24,394 bases of DNA, taken from contig JAHFLM010000002.1 of the NCBI GenBank assembly GCA_023244865.1, positions 1-24,394 on the forward strand. The letters are read 5' to 3'. The stretch comes from Candidatus Harrisonbacteria bacterium (GTDB taxonomy: Bacteria > Patescibacteriota > Minisyncoccia > UBA6257 > UBA11618). The notes below the pieces were generated by a model. That model was not told the origin of the DNA. It saw only the letters and a list, made by a program, of their open reading frames with translations, and did no database searches. The translations under genes were made by a program, and so were the position numbers. Positions 13,467 to 20,511 of the stretch are shown here, piece after piece. Each line of letters opens with the position of its first letter. The stretch's first letter is position 1.

Positions 13467-14372
13467 TCAATCAACATCGTTCACACAACCAAAAGCTTCT
13501 TTAACTGTTACACCCGGCTCAGTCACTAAAAAATCCAACAATCTATAAAAATCAAAAAGTTTTTGACCTAAATCATTCACCAAAAACATCAGACCGCTTA
13601 CTCGACCAGCAAATAATACCTTACTCTTTTCAAGTTCAGAGCTAACGGCATAAATAGAAGTAATTTCTTGATCAATCTCAAGAAGCTTATTCAAAACCCA
13701 ATCCATCAATTCAAGAAACGGCTTACCCAACACCTTGAATTCAGAAGTAATTAGCTTTCCGAAGCCTAAATTAATTACATGGTACTGCAAATTAGTCCCC
13801 GAATCATTTACTTGAAAGGGTTTATCCTCGGCCAGTCCGGGCAAAATCTTTAAGATAGCCGCACACTCAGCAATGGTAATATCTTCCAAGCCCCAATCCT
13901 TGAGACAACTAATTAACGGTAGGTGAGACATAGATCGTCTCACTCTATCCGGACTATTCCCAGATATCTCACCCATCAACTGATTACAAACATTAGAAAC
14001 ACCCGATAAGCTATCAATGGCATGAAAAGGTGTGTCACTCTCACAAATCACACCAACCAACCCAGAAAGCTGTCTCGCACCAAACTGATACGATCTAGAA
14101 AGATTCCCCATAAAAATTTCCAATCGTCTCAAAAATCCCAAAAGCTCCATCTTACTCATAACAGCCTTCTTTTTTTGACTCCCACCAAACTCCAATTTAC
14201 AACTAACACACCTCATATCCTTCAACTTCAAATCACATTTCGGACAATAATAGTAAAAACAGGTGCTCTGCATGTCAGGATGAAGATTGCACTCAACACA
14301 AAATCCATCTTTTCTAAGCCTCTTAGTGCAAGGTGGATCATCATGATGTAAAACTAATTTAGCCAACTCCAT
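13467..14372 (-). CDS. Cys-rich (zinc-binding) helical protein (301 aa), unknown
   Basis: The ATG at 14372 has GAAGGGAG about 9 nt upstream and is preferred over a TTG at 14378. The first 60 residues hold a dense Cys set (PPCTKR, CVEC, a Cys before FYYYCPKC, CVSC), consistent with two zinc-ribbon sites. The rest is helical without catalytic motifs: a linker with QKKKAVMSKMELL, a segment GNSPDRVRRSMSHLPL, and a long helical C-terminal part (LMDWVLNKLLEIDQEI). The leader holds a dispersed repeat and a C-rich tract. No family recognised; a nucleic-acid or protein adaptor is possible but inferred only from the zinc sites. Confidence 0.62.
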   Translation of the reverse strand: MELAKLVLHHDDPPCTKRLRKDGFCVECNLHPDMQSTCFYYYCPKCDLKLKDMRCVSCKLEFGGSQKKKAVMSKMELLGFLRRLEIFMGNLSRSYQFGARQLSGLVGVICESDTPFHAIDSLSGVSNVCNQLMGEISGNSPDRVRRSMSHLPLISCLKDWGLEDITIAECAAILKILPGLAEDKPFQVNDSGTNLQYHVINLGFGKLITSEFKVLGKPFLELMDWVLNKLLEIDQEITSIYAVSSELEKSKVLFAGRVSGLMFLVNDLGQKLFDFYRLLDFLVTEPGVTVKEAFGCVNDVD

Positions 14373-14390
14373 GGTCAAATTCTCCCTTCG

Positions 14391-14423
14391 GTACGTCGTA
14401 GCCTTTTAGGCGAAGGCGACTTC
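14391..14423. repeat. Dispersed GTACGYCGTAG...GCGAAGGCGACT repeat, copy 1
   Basis: GTACGTCGTAGCC, TTTTA, GGCGAAGGCGACTTC, upstream of the 13467 gene's ribosome site. A related copy lies at 18532-18560. Internal CGTAGCC/GGCGAAG arms could form a small hairpin. Confidence 0.6.
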
Positions 14424-14450
14424 TAAAGTCAAACAACTCCCCAAATCCTA

Positions 14451-14486
14451 CCCCAACCCCTCCCCACCCTCAACCCCCCACACCCA
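14451..14486 (-). other. G-run tract on the minus strand (possible G-quadruplex)
   Basis: The plus strand holds C runs of 4, 4, 4, 3, 6 and 3 within 36 bases. The minus strand therefore has six runs of at least three G with short loops, upstream of the minus-strand gene at 13467. The rest of 14424-14520 shows no coding frame or known site. Confidence 0.5.
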
Positions 14487-14520
14487 CCACCCTCATCAAT
14501 AAGTCGGCAGATAAAATTAA

Positions 14521-14687
14521 AAAACATTTCCTAGTAAGGATCTTTGGAAAATGACGGAAGAAAAATTGCTGGTTTCGTGTTGTTCGTTTCCCCTTAGAAC
14601 AACACGAAAATTTTTCTGAGTCTTAGGGATAAAAACACGCTGGTGTTTTTAATCCCGTTTCCAAAGATCCTTACTAGGAAATGTTTT
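14521..14687. mobile_element. 167-bp MITE-like element with 30-bp perfect inverted ends
   Basis: The ends 14521-14550 and 14658-14687 are perfect 30-bp inverted repeats (AAAACATTTCCTAGTAAGG...). Inside are two more hairpins: a 13-bp stem TTTCGTGTTGTTC/GAACAACACGAAA (14573-14609, extended by AGAAAAATT/AATTTTTCT) and GGGATAAAAACAC/GTGTTTTTAATCCC (14626-14656). No frame for a transposase. The right end overlaps the TAA stop of RNase HI. It could be a non-autonomous element or a structured 3' RNA. Confidence 0.6.
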
Positions 14688-15087
14688 ACCCCATCTTCCT
14701 ATCCAACTCCTGATTCACAATTTTGTCCGCCAACTTATTGTATTCTCTCCTCACATGCTTAAACTCCACTTTCCCAAACTTTTTCACCAAATCTTGCAAC
14801 TCCGCATAAAGCACCCGCAATCCCGGATCCTTCACACGATACTCCCCAATATTCTGCTTATACATCAATTCCGAATCCGTATTAATTAAAACAGAAAGCT
14901 CATTATAATTTTTATAAAGCTCCATCGTTTTTTCCAAAGCAAAAATCGCCGCACTATATTCCGCGACATTATTGGTTGTCTCCCCAATATACTTCCCAAA
15001 CTGCTTCTCCCCAACCAAAACCCCAATCGCCGCTGGCCCCGGATTCCCTCTCGCCCCCCCATCCGTAAAAATAATTACTTTATTCAT
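14686..15087 (-). CDS. Ribonuclease HI family protein
   Basis: Cleaves the RNA strand of RNA:DNA hybrids (primers, R-loops). The four acidic metal ligands are present: D9 in FTDGGARGNPGP, E43 in NNVAEYSA, D71 in NTDSELM and D121 in NKLADKIVNQELD. HVRRE (111-115) matches the usual end of the substrate-binding strand. Length 133 aa is normal for the short RNase HI branch lacking an HBD domain. The start codon abuts a palindromic repeat (GGGATG), with TATAAT at 15110-15105 inside it. Its stop lies in the arm of the 14521-14687 element. Confidence 0.9.
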   Translation of the reverse strand: MNKVIIFTDGGARGNPGPAAIGVLVGEKQFGKYIGETTNNVAEYSAAIFALEKTMELYKNYNELSVLINTDSELMYKQNIGEYRVKDPGLRVLYAELQDLVKKFGKVEFKHVRREYNKLADKIVNQELDRKMG

Positions 15088-15129
15088 CCCGTTAGATAAT
15101 TCCTATTATACATTAATATCTAATGGGAT
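15086..15129. repeat. Palindromic repeat related to the rnpB array, complete unit
   Basis: ATCCCGTTAGATAATTCC ... TTAATATCTAATGGGAT: arms share TTAGATAATT and ATCTAA with the 12711-12990 units but have a different loop. On the minus strand it carries TATAAT (15110-15105), ends one base into the RNase HI start codon and probably provides its promoter core. Confidence 0.72.
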
Positions 15130-15131
15130 GA

Positions 15132-15232
15132 ATCCCGTTAGATAATTCTTTATATTTTATATTCTACCAACAATTTTAATATATATTTCAAATTCTTAAA
15201 AAACAAACTCCGCACATCATATCTAATGGGAT
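15132..15232. repeat. Long-loop palindromic element of the same family
   Basis: Left arm ATCCCGTTAGATAATTC (15133-15149) and right arm ATATCTAATGGGAT (15219-15232) enclose about 70 bp of AT-rich DNA without genes. The right arm, read on the minus strand, encodes the last Ser-His and TAG stop of the DHH gene. Confidence 0.6.
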
Positions 15233-16074
15233 AAAGTCTTCCATGGAAAATTATTACAATCTTTTAAAGCAAAACCTGCCGACGCCTTATGTCCACCACC
15301 GCCATACTTCAAAGCAATCGCCCCCACATCAAATTTCCCATCACTCCGGAGCGACACACCCACTCTCCCATTTCGATAATTCCACACAATTGCCATTGGC
15401 CCCTTCATATTCACTAAAAGATTTCCCAAATCAGAAGAAAAATAACCAGGCGCATTCAAAGCATAAATCTCATGTCCCTCAAAACTCACCAGCTCCGCAT
15501 AATTTTTCGCTAGATTATTAAATAACAATTTTTCATATCTCAGACCAAACGCCCCATCAGCTAAATATTTCTTTCTTCCTTCAACCGTCTCAAAATCTTT
15601 CAGCATCTTTTTCCAAACTTTAAAATCATGATCAACAAACTTCAAAAAAGACAAAACCTCATGAGTCTTAGGCACGGTAAAATTCCACAAATCAAAATCT
15701 TCAATATGTAATAAAAGTCTAGGAATCTTTTTACCCTTATGAAAATACTGCCAAGCTAAAACCGAACCAGATCGCTCATTATTAAAAACGCTCTTAGGAT
15801 TAAGTATCGCCGACTCCTTGGCTGTAATGTGGTGATCGATCACAATCACCTCTTCATTCTGAGCCATAAGCTGCTTCATATCTGCTACCGAATAAGCAAA
15901 ATCAATAAAATAAATAAGCTTGTCATGAATATCTAATCTGGCCGGCTCTCCATGACGTAAAGCAATATATTCAGCCTTGTCGCCTAAAATTAAGTTAGCC
16001 GCCAAAGCTCCCCCAAACCCGTCCATGCAACTTGCGTGATAAAAAACCACTACCTGCTTATCCTCTTCTTTCAT
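15223..16074 (-). CDS. DHH/DHHA1 family phosphoesterase
   Basis: 283 aa metal-dependent phosphohydrolase. The DHH motifs are in order: HASCMDG (D18), YFIDFAYS (D58), VIDHH (80-82) and an NNERSGSVLAW segment. The C-terminal DHHA1 domain has GGGGHKASAGF. These enzymes cleave phosphodiester bonds in oligo- or dinucleotides (nanoRNase or c-di-AMP type); the exact substrate cannot be told. The start is one base after the pgk stop, so the two are probably co-transcribed. The final residues LSH and the stop come from a palindromic repeat. Confidence 0.85.
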   Translation of the reverse strand: MKEEDKQVVVFYHASCMDGFGGALAANLILGDKAEYIALRHGEPARLDIHDKLIYFIDFAYSVADMKQLMAQNEEVIVIDHHITAKESAILNPKSVFNNERSGSVLAWQYFHKGKKIPRLLLHIEDFDLWNFTVPKTHEVLSFLKFVDHDFKVWKKMLKDFETVEGRKKYLADGAFGLRYEKLLFNNLAKNYAELVSFEGHEIYALNAPGYFSSDLGNLLVNMKGPMAIVWNYRNGRVGVSLRSDGKFDVGAIALKYGGGGHKASAGFALKDCNNFPWKTLSH

Positions 16075-16075
16075 A

Positions 16076-17047
16076 TTATTTAAATTTTTCTAAAGCCTCC
16101 ACCGCAGGCATTGTCTTGCCGGCTAAAAAGTCGAGCATCGCTCCGCCACCCGTTGAAACAAAACTAAACTTTTCTTCCAACCCATTTTTAGCTAAAAACT
16201 GCTGCGTATCTCCACCACCCACCACCGCATACGCCCCACTCTCCAAAATCGCTTTAGCAATCGCCAAGCTCGAAGCGACATAACGGGGATCTTCCACCAC
16301 ACCAAGTGGCCCATTCCAAATTACCGTCTTTGCCCCCTTAATTTTTTCACAATAATCCGCAATCGTTTTCTCGCCAATTTCTAAAGCCCTCCCCTCCTCA
16401 ATCAAAGAATCTTGCGGCAACATCACCTTCTCTTTCTTCAAACATTTATTTTCCAAACCCAAGTAGGCGCTCCCCATTAAAAAAACTTTCGCCTTATCAT
16501 ATAAATTCTCAATCACCCCCACCTTGTCGTCAATCTTACTCCCACCAATTACCACCACAAGTGGCGCGCGAGGATTATCTCTCACTTTCGTCAAAACTTC
16601 TAATTCTTTTTCCAAAAGCAAACCAACATACCCTGGTAAAAATTTTGTAATATTTACATTCGAGGCGCAAGCTCGATGAGCCGTCGCAAAATCATCATTC
16701 ACATACAAATCCCCCAACTTGGCCAAGTCACGCGCAAAAGCCAAATCATTCATTCCTTCTCGCTGATCAAATCGCAAATTCTCCAACCACTCAAACTTAT
16801 TCCCCACCTGCCCCTTGAGCCAATCAATCATCGGCTCGAGTGACAACTCCTTATCCTCGCCCTTAGGCCGCCCTCTATGACTCAAAATCATCGGTTTTGC
16901 CCCATTCTCTATCAAATATTTAAGCGACCCCAAAGCCGCTTGTAGCCTCAAGCTACCCTCATCCATGTTCTTCAAATCCAAATTCACCCTGAGTAACACC
17001 CGCTTTCCATTCAAATTCTTCTGATTCAGCTTACTTAAAAAACGCAT
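16076..17047 (-). CDS. pgk: Phosphoglycerate kinase (short, divergent)
   Basis: Transfers phosphate from 1,3-bisphosphoglycerate to ADP in glycolysis. Recognised by SHRGRP, ENLRFDQRE, YVNDDFATAHRA, GGSKIDDKVGVI, VIWNGPLGVVE, VVGGGDTQQF and STGGGAMLDFLAGK. It has 323 aa from the ATG at 17047 versus about 390 usual; a TTG at 17083 would overlap the small gene upstream and lacks a ribosome site. The substrate-loop motif RVDFNVP reads RVNLDLK, so the two key positions Asp and Asn are exchanged. YVND-A-F-G is YVND-D-F-A, and the GT motif after the NGP loop is missing. Probably active but altered, or specialised. Confidence 0.92.
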   Translation of the reverse strand: MRFLSKLNQKNLNGKRVLLRVNLDLKNMDEGSLRLQAALGSLKYLIENGAKPMILSHRGRPKGEDKELSLEPMIDWLKGQVGNKFEWLENLRFDQREGMNDLAFARDLAKLGDLYVNDDFATAHRACASNVNITKFLPGYVGLLLEKELEVLTKVRDNPRAPLVVVIGGSKIDDKVGVIENLYDKAKVFLMGSAYLGLENKCLKKEKVMLPQDSLIEEGRALEIGEKTIADYCEKIKGAKTVIWNGPLGVVEDPRYVASSLAIAKAILESGAYAVVGGGDTQQFLAKNGLEEKFSFVSTGGGAMLDFLAGKTMPAVEALEKFK

Positions 17048-17057
17048 AACCCTAAGT

Positions 17058-17210
17058 CTACTCGGTAACCGAACATTTTTCAATTATAATCGGCGCCCGC
17101 CCTTCTTTCATCTCCCACAACCGTCCCATCAAAAAACCAGCCGAAACCGCCAAAATCAACATTGATCCAATGAGCCAAACTAATCTCTTCTCAATTGACA
17201 CTGTTTCCAT
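17058..17210 (-). CDS. Small single-helix membrane protein (50 aa)
   Basis: ATG at 17210 to TAG at 17058, 10 nt before the pgk start. The short charged N-terminus METVSIEKR is followed by one membrane helix (LVWLIGSMLILAVSAGFLMG) and a short tail ending IIIEKCSVTE. This looks like a signal-anchor peptide or the N-terminal anchor of a larger family reduced to a stub. The start codon region also contains the rpmA promoter on the opposite strand. No family recognised. Confidence 0.6.
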   Translation of the reverse strand: METVSIEKRLVWLIGSMLILAVSAGFLMGRLWEMKEGRAPIIIEKCSVTE

Positions 17211-17223
17211 ATTTTGTTATATA
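17195..17223 (+). promoter_or_regulatory. Promoter for rpmA
   Basis: TTGACA (17195-17200), 17 bp, TATATA (17218-17223) with an upstream TGT as extended -10. The predicted start near 17230 gives a leader of about 165 nt before rpmA. Confidence 0.6.
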
Positions 17224-17229
17224 TAATAG

Positions 17230-17396
17230 ACTTATTTGTAATAAAATCAAAAAATAAAACTAAAAACTTAATAGTTCGAGATGAACCCGAGGCACTTATA
17301 AGGTCTCTCGCGAGCTGTACAAAGTTAGTACTGCGAGCGAGGAAGCCGAATAAGTAACGAAGGGATCGCTCAAAATATTAAGTTTTAACCAAAAAT
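17230..17396 (+). promoter_or_regulatory. Long structured leader of rpmA (candidate ribosomal-protein leader RNA)
   Basis: An 11-bp closing helix AAAACTTAATA (17263-17273) / TATTAAGTTTT (17376-17386) encloses about 100 nt with internal complementarity: GTTC/GAAC, ACTTAT/ATAAGT, CTCGC/GCGAG with GTAC/GTAC, and GGC/GCC. The closing helix ends 10 nt before the ATG, where it could affect initiation. It may be an autoregulatory leader for L27 or a repeat-derived structure; the sequence is unlike known leaders I can recall. Confidence 0.45.
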
Positions 17397-17675
17397 ATGG
17401 CACATACTAAATCGGGAGGTTCTACTAAACTAGGTAGAGATTCCGCCTCCCAACGCCTCGGGGTTAAAATTTCCGATGGCGGCAAAGTGAAACCCGGTGA
17501 AATTATTCTTCGCCAAAGAGGTTCTAAATATTTAGAAGGTAAGAATGTAAAGCGCGGTGGCGACGACACTCTCTATGCTGCTAAAAACGGCTTAGTTAAA
17601 TTCACCTCCACAAGAAAAACTCGCTTCGACGGCACCAAAAGAAACGTCAAAGTAGTTAACGTGATTACTTCTTAA
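17397..17675 (+). CDS. rpmA: 50S ribosomal protein bL27
   Basis: 92 aa. The N-terminus MAHTKSGGSTKLGRDSASQR and RLGVKISDGGKVKPGEIILRQRGSKY match bL27, whose N-terminal tail reaches the peptidyl-transferase centre. No N-terminal cleavage extension (as in Firmicutes) is present. The usual partner rplU (bL21) is absent from the window. The stop (17673-17675) is immediately followed by the stop of the convergent rplI, with no spacer or terminator. Confidence 0.96.
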   Translation: MAHTKSGGSTKLGRDSASQRLGVKISDGGKVKPGEIILRQRGSKYLEGKNVKRGGDDTLYAAKNGLVKFTSTRKTRFDGTKRNVKVVNVITS

Positions 17676-18098
17676 TTATTTCTTAACAGAAACTTTCAAC
17701 TTCCCCGTTACTCCATGTGGTAAATGAAAAGCCACTTCAAACTCCCCCAAACTCTTTAGAGCGTGGGGGAGTTTGATTTCCACCTCATGATATCCTAAAT
17801 CATCCAAAGTCTTTTTAATTTGAGCGGCCGCCACCCCGCCAAACACCTCACCCTTTTCACCCACCTTTACGTTAAAATCCAAAACCCTTTCAGCTAATTC
17901 TTTCGCCATCTTTTCATATCTTTTCACCCCACTCAAAACCTTATCGTCGTGAGATTTTTTCAAAGAATTCAAAGAGTCATCCAAAATTCTTCCCAAACCT
18001 CGGTTTACTAAAAAATTCCGGCCATAACCGTCCGCCACATTCACCACCTCCATTTTTCGCCCGACCCCCTTCACATCTTTTAGCAATAAAACCTTCAT
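17676..18098 (-). CDS. rplI: 50S ribosomal protein bL9
   Basis: 140 aa. The N-terminal domain starts MKVLLLKDVKGVGRKMEVVNVADGYGRNFLV, the classical bL9 motif; a connecting helix (ALKSLGEFEV near the end) and the C-terminal domain follow (EVFGGVAAAQIKKTLDDLG). Length is near the normal 148. bL9 is missing in some CPR groups (Microgenomates and others, as I recall), so its presence narrows the lineage. Convergent with rpmA, touching at the stop codons. Confidence 0.95.
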   Translation of the reverse strand: MKVLLLKDVKGVGRKMEVVNVADGYGRNFLVNRGLGRILDDSLNSLKKSHDDKVLSGVKRYEKMAKELAERVLDFNVKVGEKGEVFGGVAAAQIKKTLDDLGYHEVEIKLPHALKSLGEFEVAFHLPHGVTGKLKVSVKK

Positions 18099-18227
18099 AT
18101 ATTATTCCCAATATAGTTTAAATCCACAAAAAAACAAGCTTAATAAAAGATTATTTTACAAACCCGGCCGCTAAAGATATCATCCATATCAGTTCTTAAA
18201 AAGCTCACAAAGAAAGGGGCTCGAGCC

Positions 18228-18542
18228 ATGAATGCAGATATTTTAATTATCATAAACTTTGATCTTAACGATAAAAATAAAACCATCATCAGAACCAATG
18301 CCACACCCGAAGCACTTCCAGAAATTCTTAGCGACTGGATTCGAGACCAAGTCGGTACTGGCAAAGATTTAAGTAAGCATGATGAAAAAGATAACTACGT
18401 AATCAAAATAAATCTCGACCTAAGCGGTGATATTTTTACTACAAGTAGCGATACCGGAAATAAAGGCCTAACTAATGGCATCGTAATGACAACATTTGGT
18501 ATGCTAGAAGAAATCCAAATCCTCCCACTTGGTACGCCGTAG
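18228..18542 (+). CDS. Hypothetical soluble protein (104 aa)
   Basis: AAAGGGG about 10 nt before the ATG. Strand-rich start (ADILIIINFDLNDKNKTII), an acidic-helical middle (PEALPEILSDWIRDQVG), then more strands (YVIKINLDLSGDIF). The last Gly-Thr-Pro and the TAG stop lie inside a dispersed repeat (GTACGCCGTAG), so the original C-terminus may have differed. No membrane helix or known motif. Single gene with a terminator 37 bp downstream. Confidence 0.55.
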   Translation: MNADILIIINFDLNDKNKTIIRTNATPEALPEILSDWIRDQVGTGKDLSKHDEKDNYVIKINLDLSGDIFTTSSDTGNKGLTNGIVMTTFGMLEEIQILPLGTP

Positions 18543-18560
18543 TTTTAACGAAGGCGACTA
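18532..18560. repeat. Dispersed GTACGYCGTAG...GCGAAGGCGACT repeat, copy 2
   Basis: GTACGCCGTAG, TTTTAAC, GAAGGCGACTATC; related to 14391-14423. It overlaps and supplies the stop codon of the 18228 gene. Confidence 0.6.
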
Positions 18561-18578
18561 TCATTATCAGCATAATCA

Positions 18579-18607
18579 AAAAGCTCCTCAACCGAGGAGT
18601 TTTTTTA
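18579..18607. terminator. Bidirectional intrinsic terminator
   Basis: AAAGCTCCTC, loop AACC, GAGGAGTTTTTTT. It serves the 18228 (+) gene and, by the A-run on its left, the convergent S41 protease gene (-). Confidence 0.82.
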
Positions 18608-18620
18608 TATCAGCTAAAAT

Positions 18621-19868
18621 TTAGTTTACCTTATGACTCTTAATTAAATCTTTCACCACCTGTAAGGCTTTATCAAGCTGTGGATCACTTAAAGGCCTGC
18701 CGCTATCATCCAACTTCAAGTCTTTATCCTCTGGCATCGCCACGGGGTAATTAGGCTCAATTCCCTTACCATCAATAATATCCCCCTTAGGTAAAATCCA
18801 ATGCGCCACCGTCATCTTCAAAGTCGAACCATCCGGCAATTCTTTCAATTCTTGCACAGTCCCCTTCCCAAAACTCTTTTCTCCTACCAAAGGCGTATTA
18901 TTATAATCTCTCAAAGCTCCCGCCAAAATCTCCGAAGCCGAGGCCGAACCCTTATTAATCAAAATCGCGAGTGGAAAATCTTTCAGCACCGCCGTCCCTC
19001 GAGACTTAAACTCATCTTTCTTGCCATTATTAAACTCCTCAGACACCACCACCTGACCATTATCCACAAAAATTCCCGCAAGCCCCACAGCTACTTCCAA
19101 ATAACCTCCAGGATTGCCTCGCAAATCTAAGACAAACCCATTCGCCCCCTTCGTGAGCGCCGAATTAAAAGAATCCACAATTAACTTCGCCGAATTTTCA
19201 TTAAAACTATAAAGCTGAACGTAGGCAATATCACCCTTCATTTCCCAATCCAATGTTGGCACCTCAATTTTATCACGCTCAATCTTAATCTTTCTCGTCT
19301 TCTCCTCGCCATTACGCAACACCGTCAAAGTCAAAAAGCTGCCTCTTGGCCCACGAATCTTTTTCACCAAATCGTCCACGGAAACATTCAGCACCGACTT
19401 CCCATCCAACTCTAAAATCTTATCCCCCGATTTCAAACCCGCTTTTTCCGCCGGCGAATTTTTCAAAGGCGCAATCACCACAATAAAATCTCCGCGATAC
19501 CCAATCTCCGCGCCAATCCCCACAAAAGAACCTTTAATATCATCATTAAATTTTTTCGATTCTTCAGGATTCAAAAACAAAGTGTAAGGATCTTTCAAAG
19601 AAGTGGCCAAGCCTGCCGCCGCCCCGTAAATCAAATCCTGATCTGCCACGGTGTCCGCTCTCAAATAATCCTTCTTAATTAAATCCCAAACCTGCCACAC
19701 CGTATTAAAATCTTTATTCTCAATCTTTCCTCCAGCAATATTATCCACCCCTTTAATAATCAAGGTATGGTTCACCGCCTGCCCCCAATAATAACCATTC
19801 AAAGTCGCCAAACCCATCAAAACCACGACCATTAAAGGTATCAAATAAATCCTAATTTTTTCTTTCAT
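18621..19868 (-). CDS. S41 family C-terminal processing protease (CtpA-like)
   Basis: 415 aa. Residues 8-25 are an N-terminal signal or anchor. A PDZ domain lies at about 112-200 (VGIGAEIGY...SPAEKAGLKSGDKILELDGK), and the S41 peptidase core follows with GFVLDLRGNPGGYLEVAV, the Ser motif GSASASEI (S310) and GKGTVQ (K335), the Ser-Lys dyad spaced 25 as in Prc/CtpA. It probably trims envelope proteins. It starts 13 bp after the thpR stop without a ribosome site, so translation may be coupled in a thpR-ctp operon. Confidence 0.93.
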   Translation of the reverse strand: MKEKIRIYLIPLMVVVLMGLATLNGYYWGQAVNHTLIIKGVDNIAGGKIENKDFNTVWQVWDLIKKDYLRADTVADQDLIYGAAAGLATSLKDPYTLFLNPEESKKFNDDIKGSFVGIGAEIGYRGDFIVVIAPLKNSPAEKAGLKSGDKILELDGKSVLNVSVDDLVKKIRGPRGSFLTLTVLRNGEEKTRKIKIERDKIEVPTLDWEMKGDIAYVQLYSFNENSAKLIVDSFNSALTKGANGFVLDLRGNPGGYLEVAVGLAGIFVDNGQVVVSEEFNNGKKDEFKSRGTAVLKDFPLAILINKGSASASEILAGALRDYNNTPLVGEKSFGKGTVQELKELPDGSTLKMTVAHWILPKGDIIDGKGIEPNYPVAMPEDKDLKLDDSGRPLSDPQLDKALQVVKDLIKSHKVN

Positions 19869-19881
19869 AAACCAATATTAA

Positions 19882-20469
19882 TTATGCCACATCATCCTCC
19901 CCGTTCAAAGAAAAAGTTTGTAAACTCTCATATTTTGGCTGATGAGGTAATTTTTTTCCTGACTCCATCAAGTGAACTTCATTCACCTCCACTTCAAGCG
20001 AATCAAATCTTGGCAACTCAAAAGTTTTTGCCCCACTCGGCCGCTTCGCTCGCAACATCGTGATATGCCCATTAAACTTCCTACGCTCCGGCTTAAATCT
20101 CACTCCTAAATCCAAAAGTCTATTTTGCAAAGCCTCCTTATAACCTCCCAAAATCTTATTCGCCTCAAAGTCCGTTTTCACCCAAAGCATCCCCGCCCCA
20201 TCTTCATAAGACTTCATAAACTCCAAATCCTCGAGCCACAAAGAAAAAGGCTCAAGCAGATGCTTCGTCTCAGCAATCGCCTGCGTTGCCAAATAAATCT
20301 CATGATCATCAACGTCCCCAATAAACAAAATCGTCACGTGCCAGTCATCCCTAAGCTCCATTCGCCAATCGCCCAAAGAAACCGCGGGCCGAAGCTCAGT
20401 TTCCAAAAATTTAGAGAGTCGATCTTTCACCCCCACATTCAAATTGACAGATACAAAAATACGATGCAT
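19882..20469 (-). CDS. thpR: RNA 2',3'-cyclic phosphodiesterase (2H phosphoesterase)
   Basis: 195 aa, 2H family. The two signature H-x-T motifs are H44-V-T in DDWHVTILFIGD and H135-I-T in FNGHITMLRAK, which form the active site opening 2',3'-cyclic phosphates (and ligating tRNA halves in the reverse direction in vitro). The N-terminus MHRIFVSVNLN and length match ThpR. A short intergenic region (20470-20511) separates it from the divergent 20512 gene, so promoters for both must lie there. Confidence 0.9.
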   Translation of the reverse strand: MHRIFVSVNLNVGVKDRLSKFLETELRPAVSLGDWRMELRDDWHVTILFIGDVDDHEIYLATQAIAETKHLLEPFSLWLEDLEFMKSYEDGAGMLWVKTDFEANKILGGYKEALQNRLLDLGVRFKPERRKFNGHITMLRAKRPSGAKTFELPRFDSLEVEVNEVHLMESGKKLPHQPKYESLQTFSLNGEDDVA

Positions 20470-20511
20470 AATATGTTTGCTAATCTTTAGCTAGAGCCCT
20501 ATGCTTAAATA

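Noticed and set aside
15243..15521. 92-aa plus-strand ORF inside the DHH gene
   Set aside because: Low-complexity His/Pro/Ser translation opposite a well-supported DHH/DHHA1 gene.
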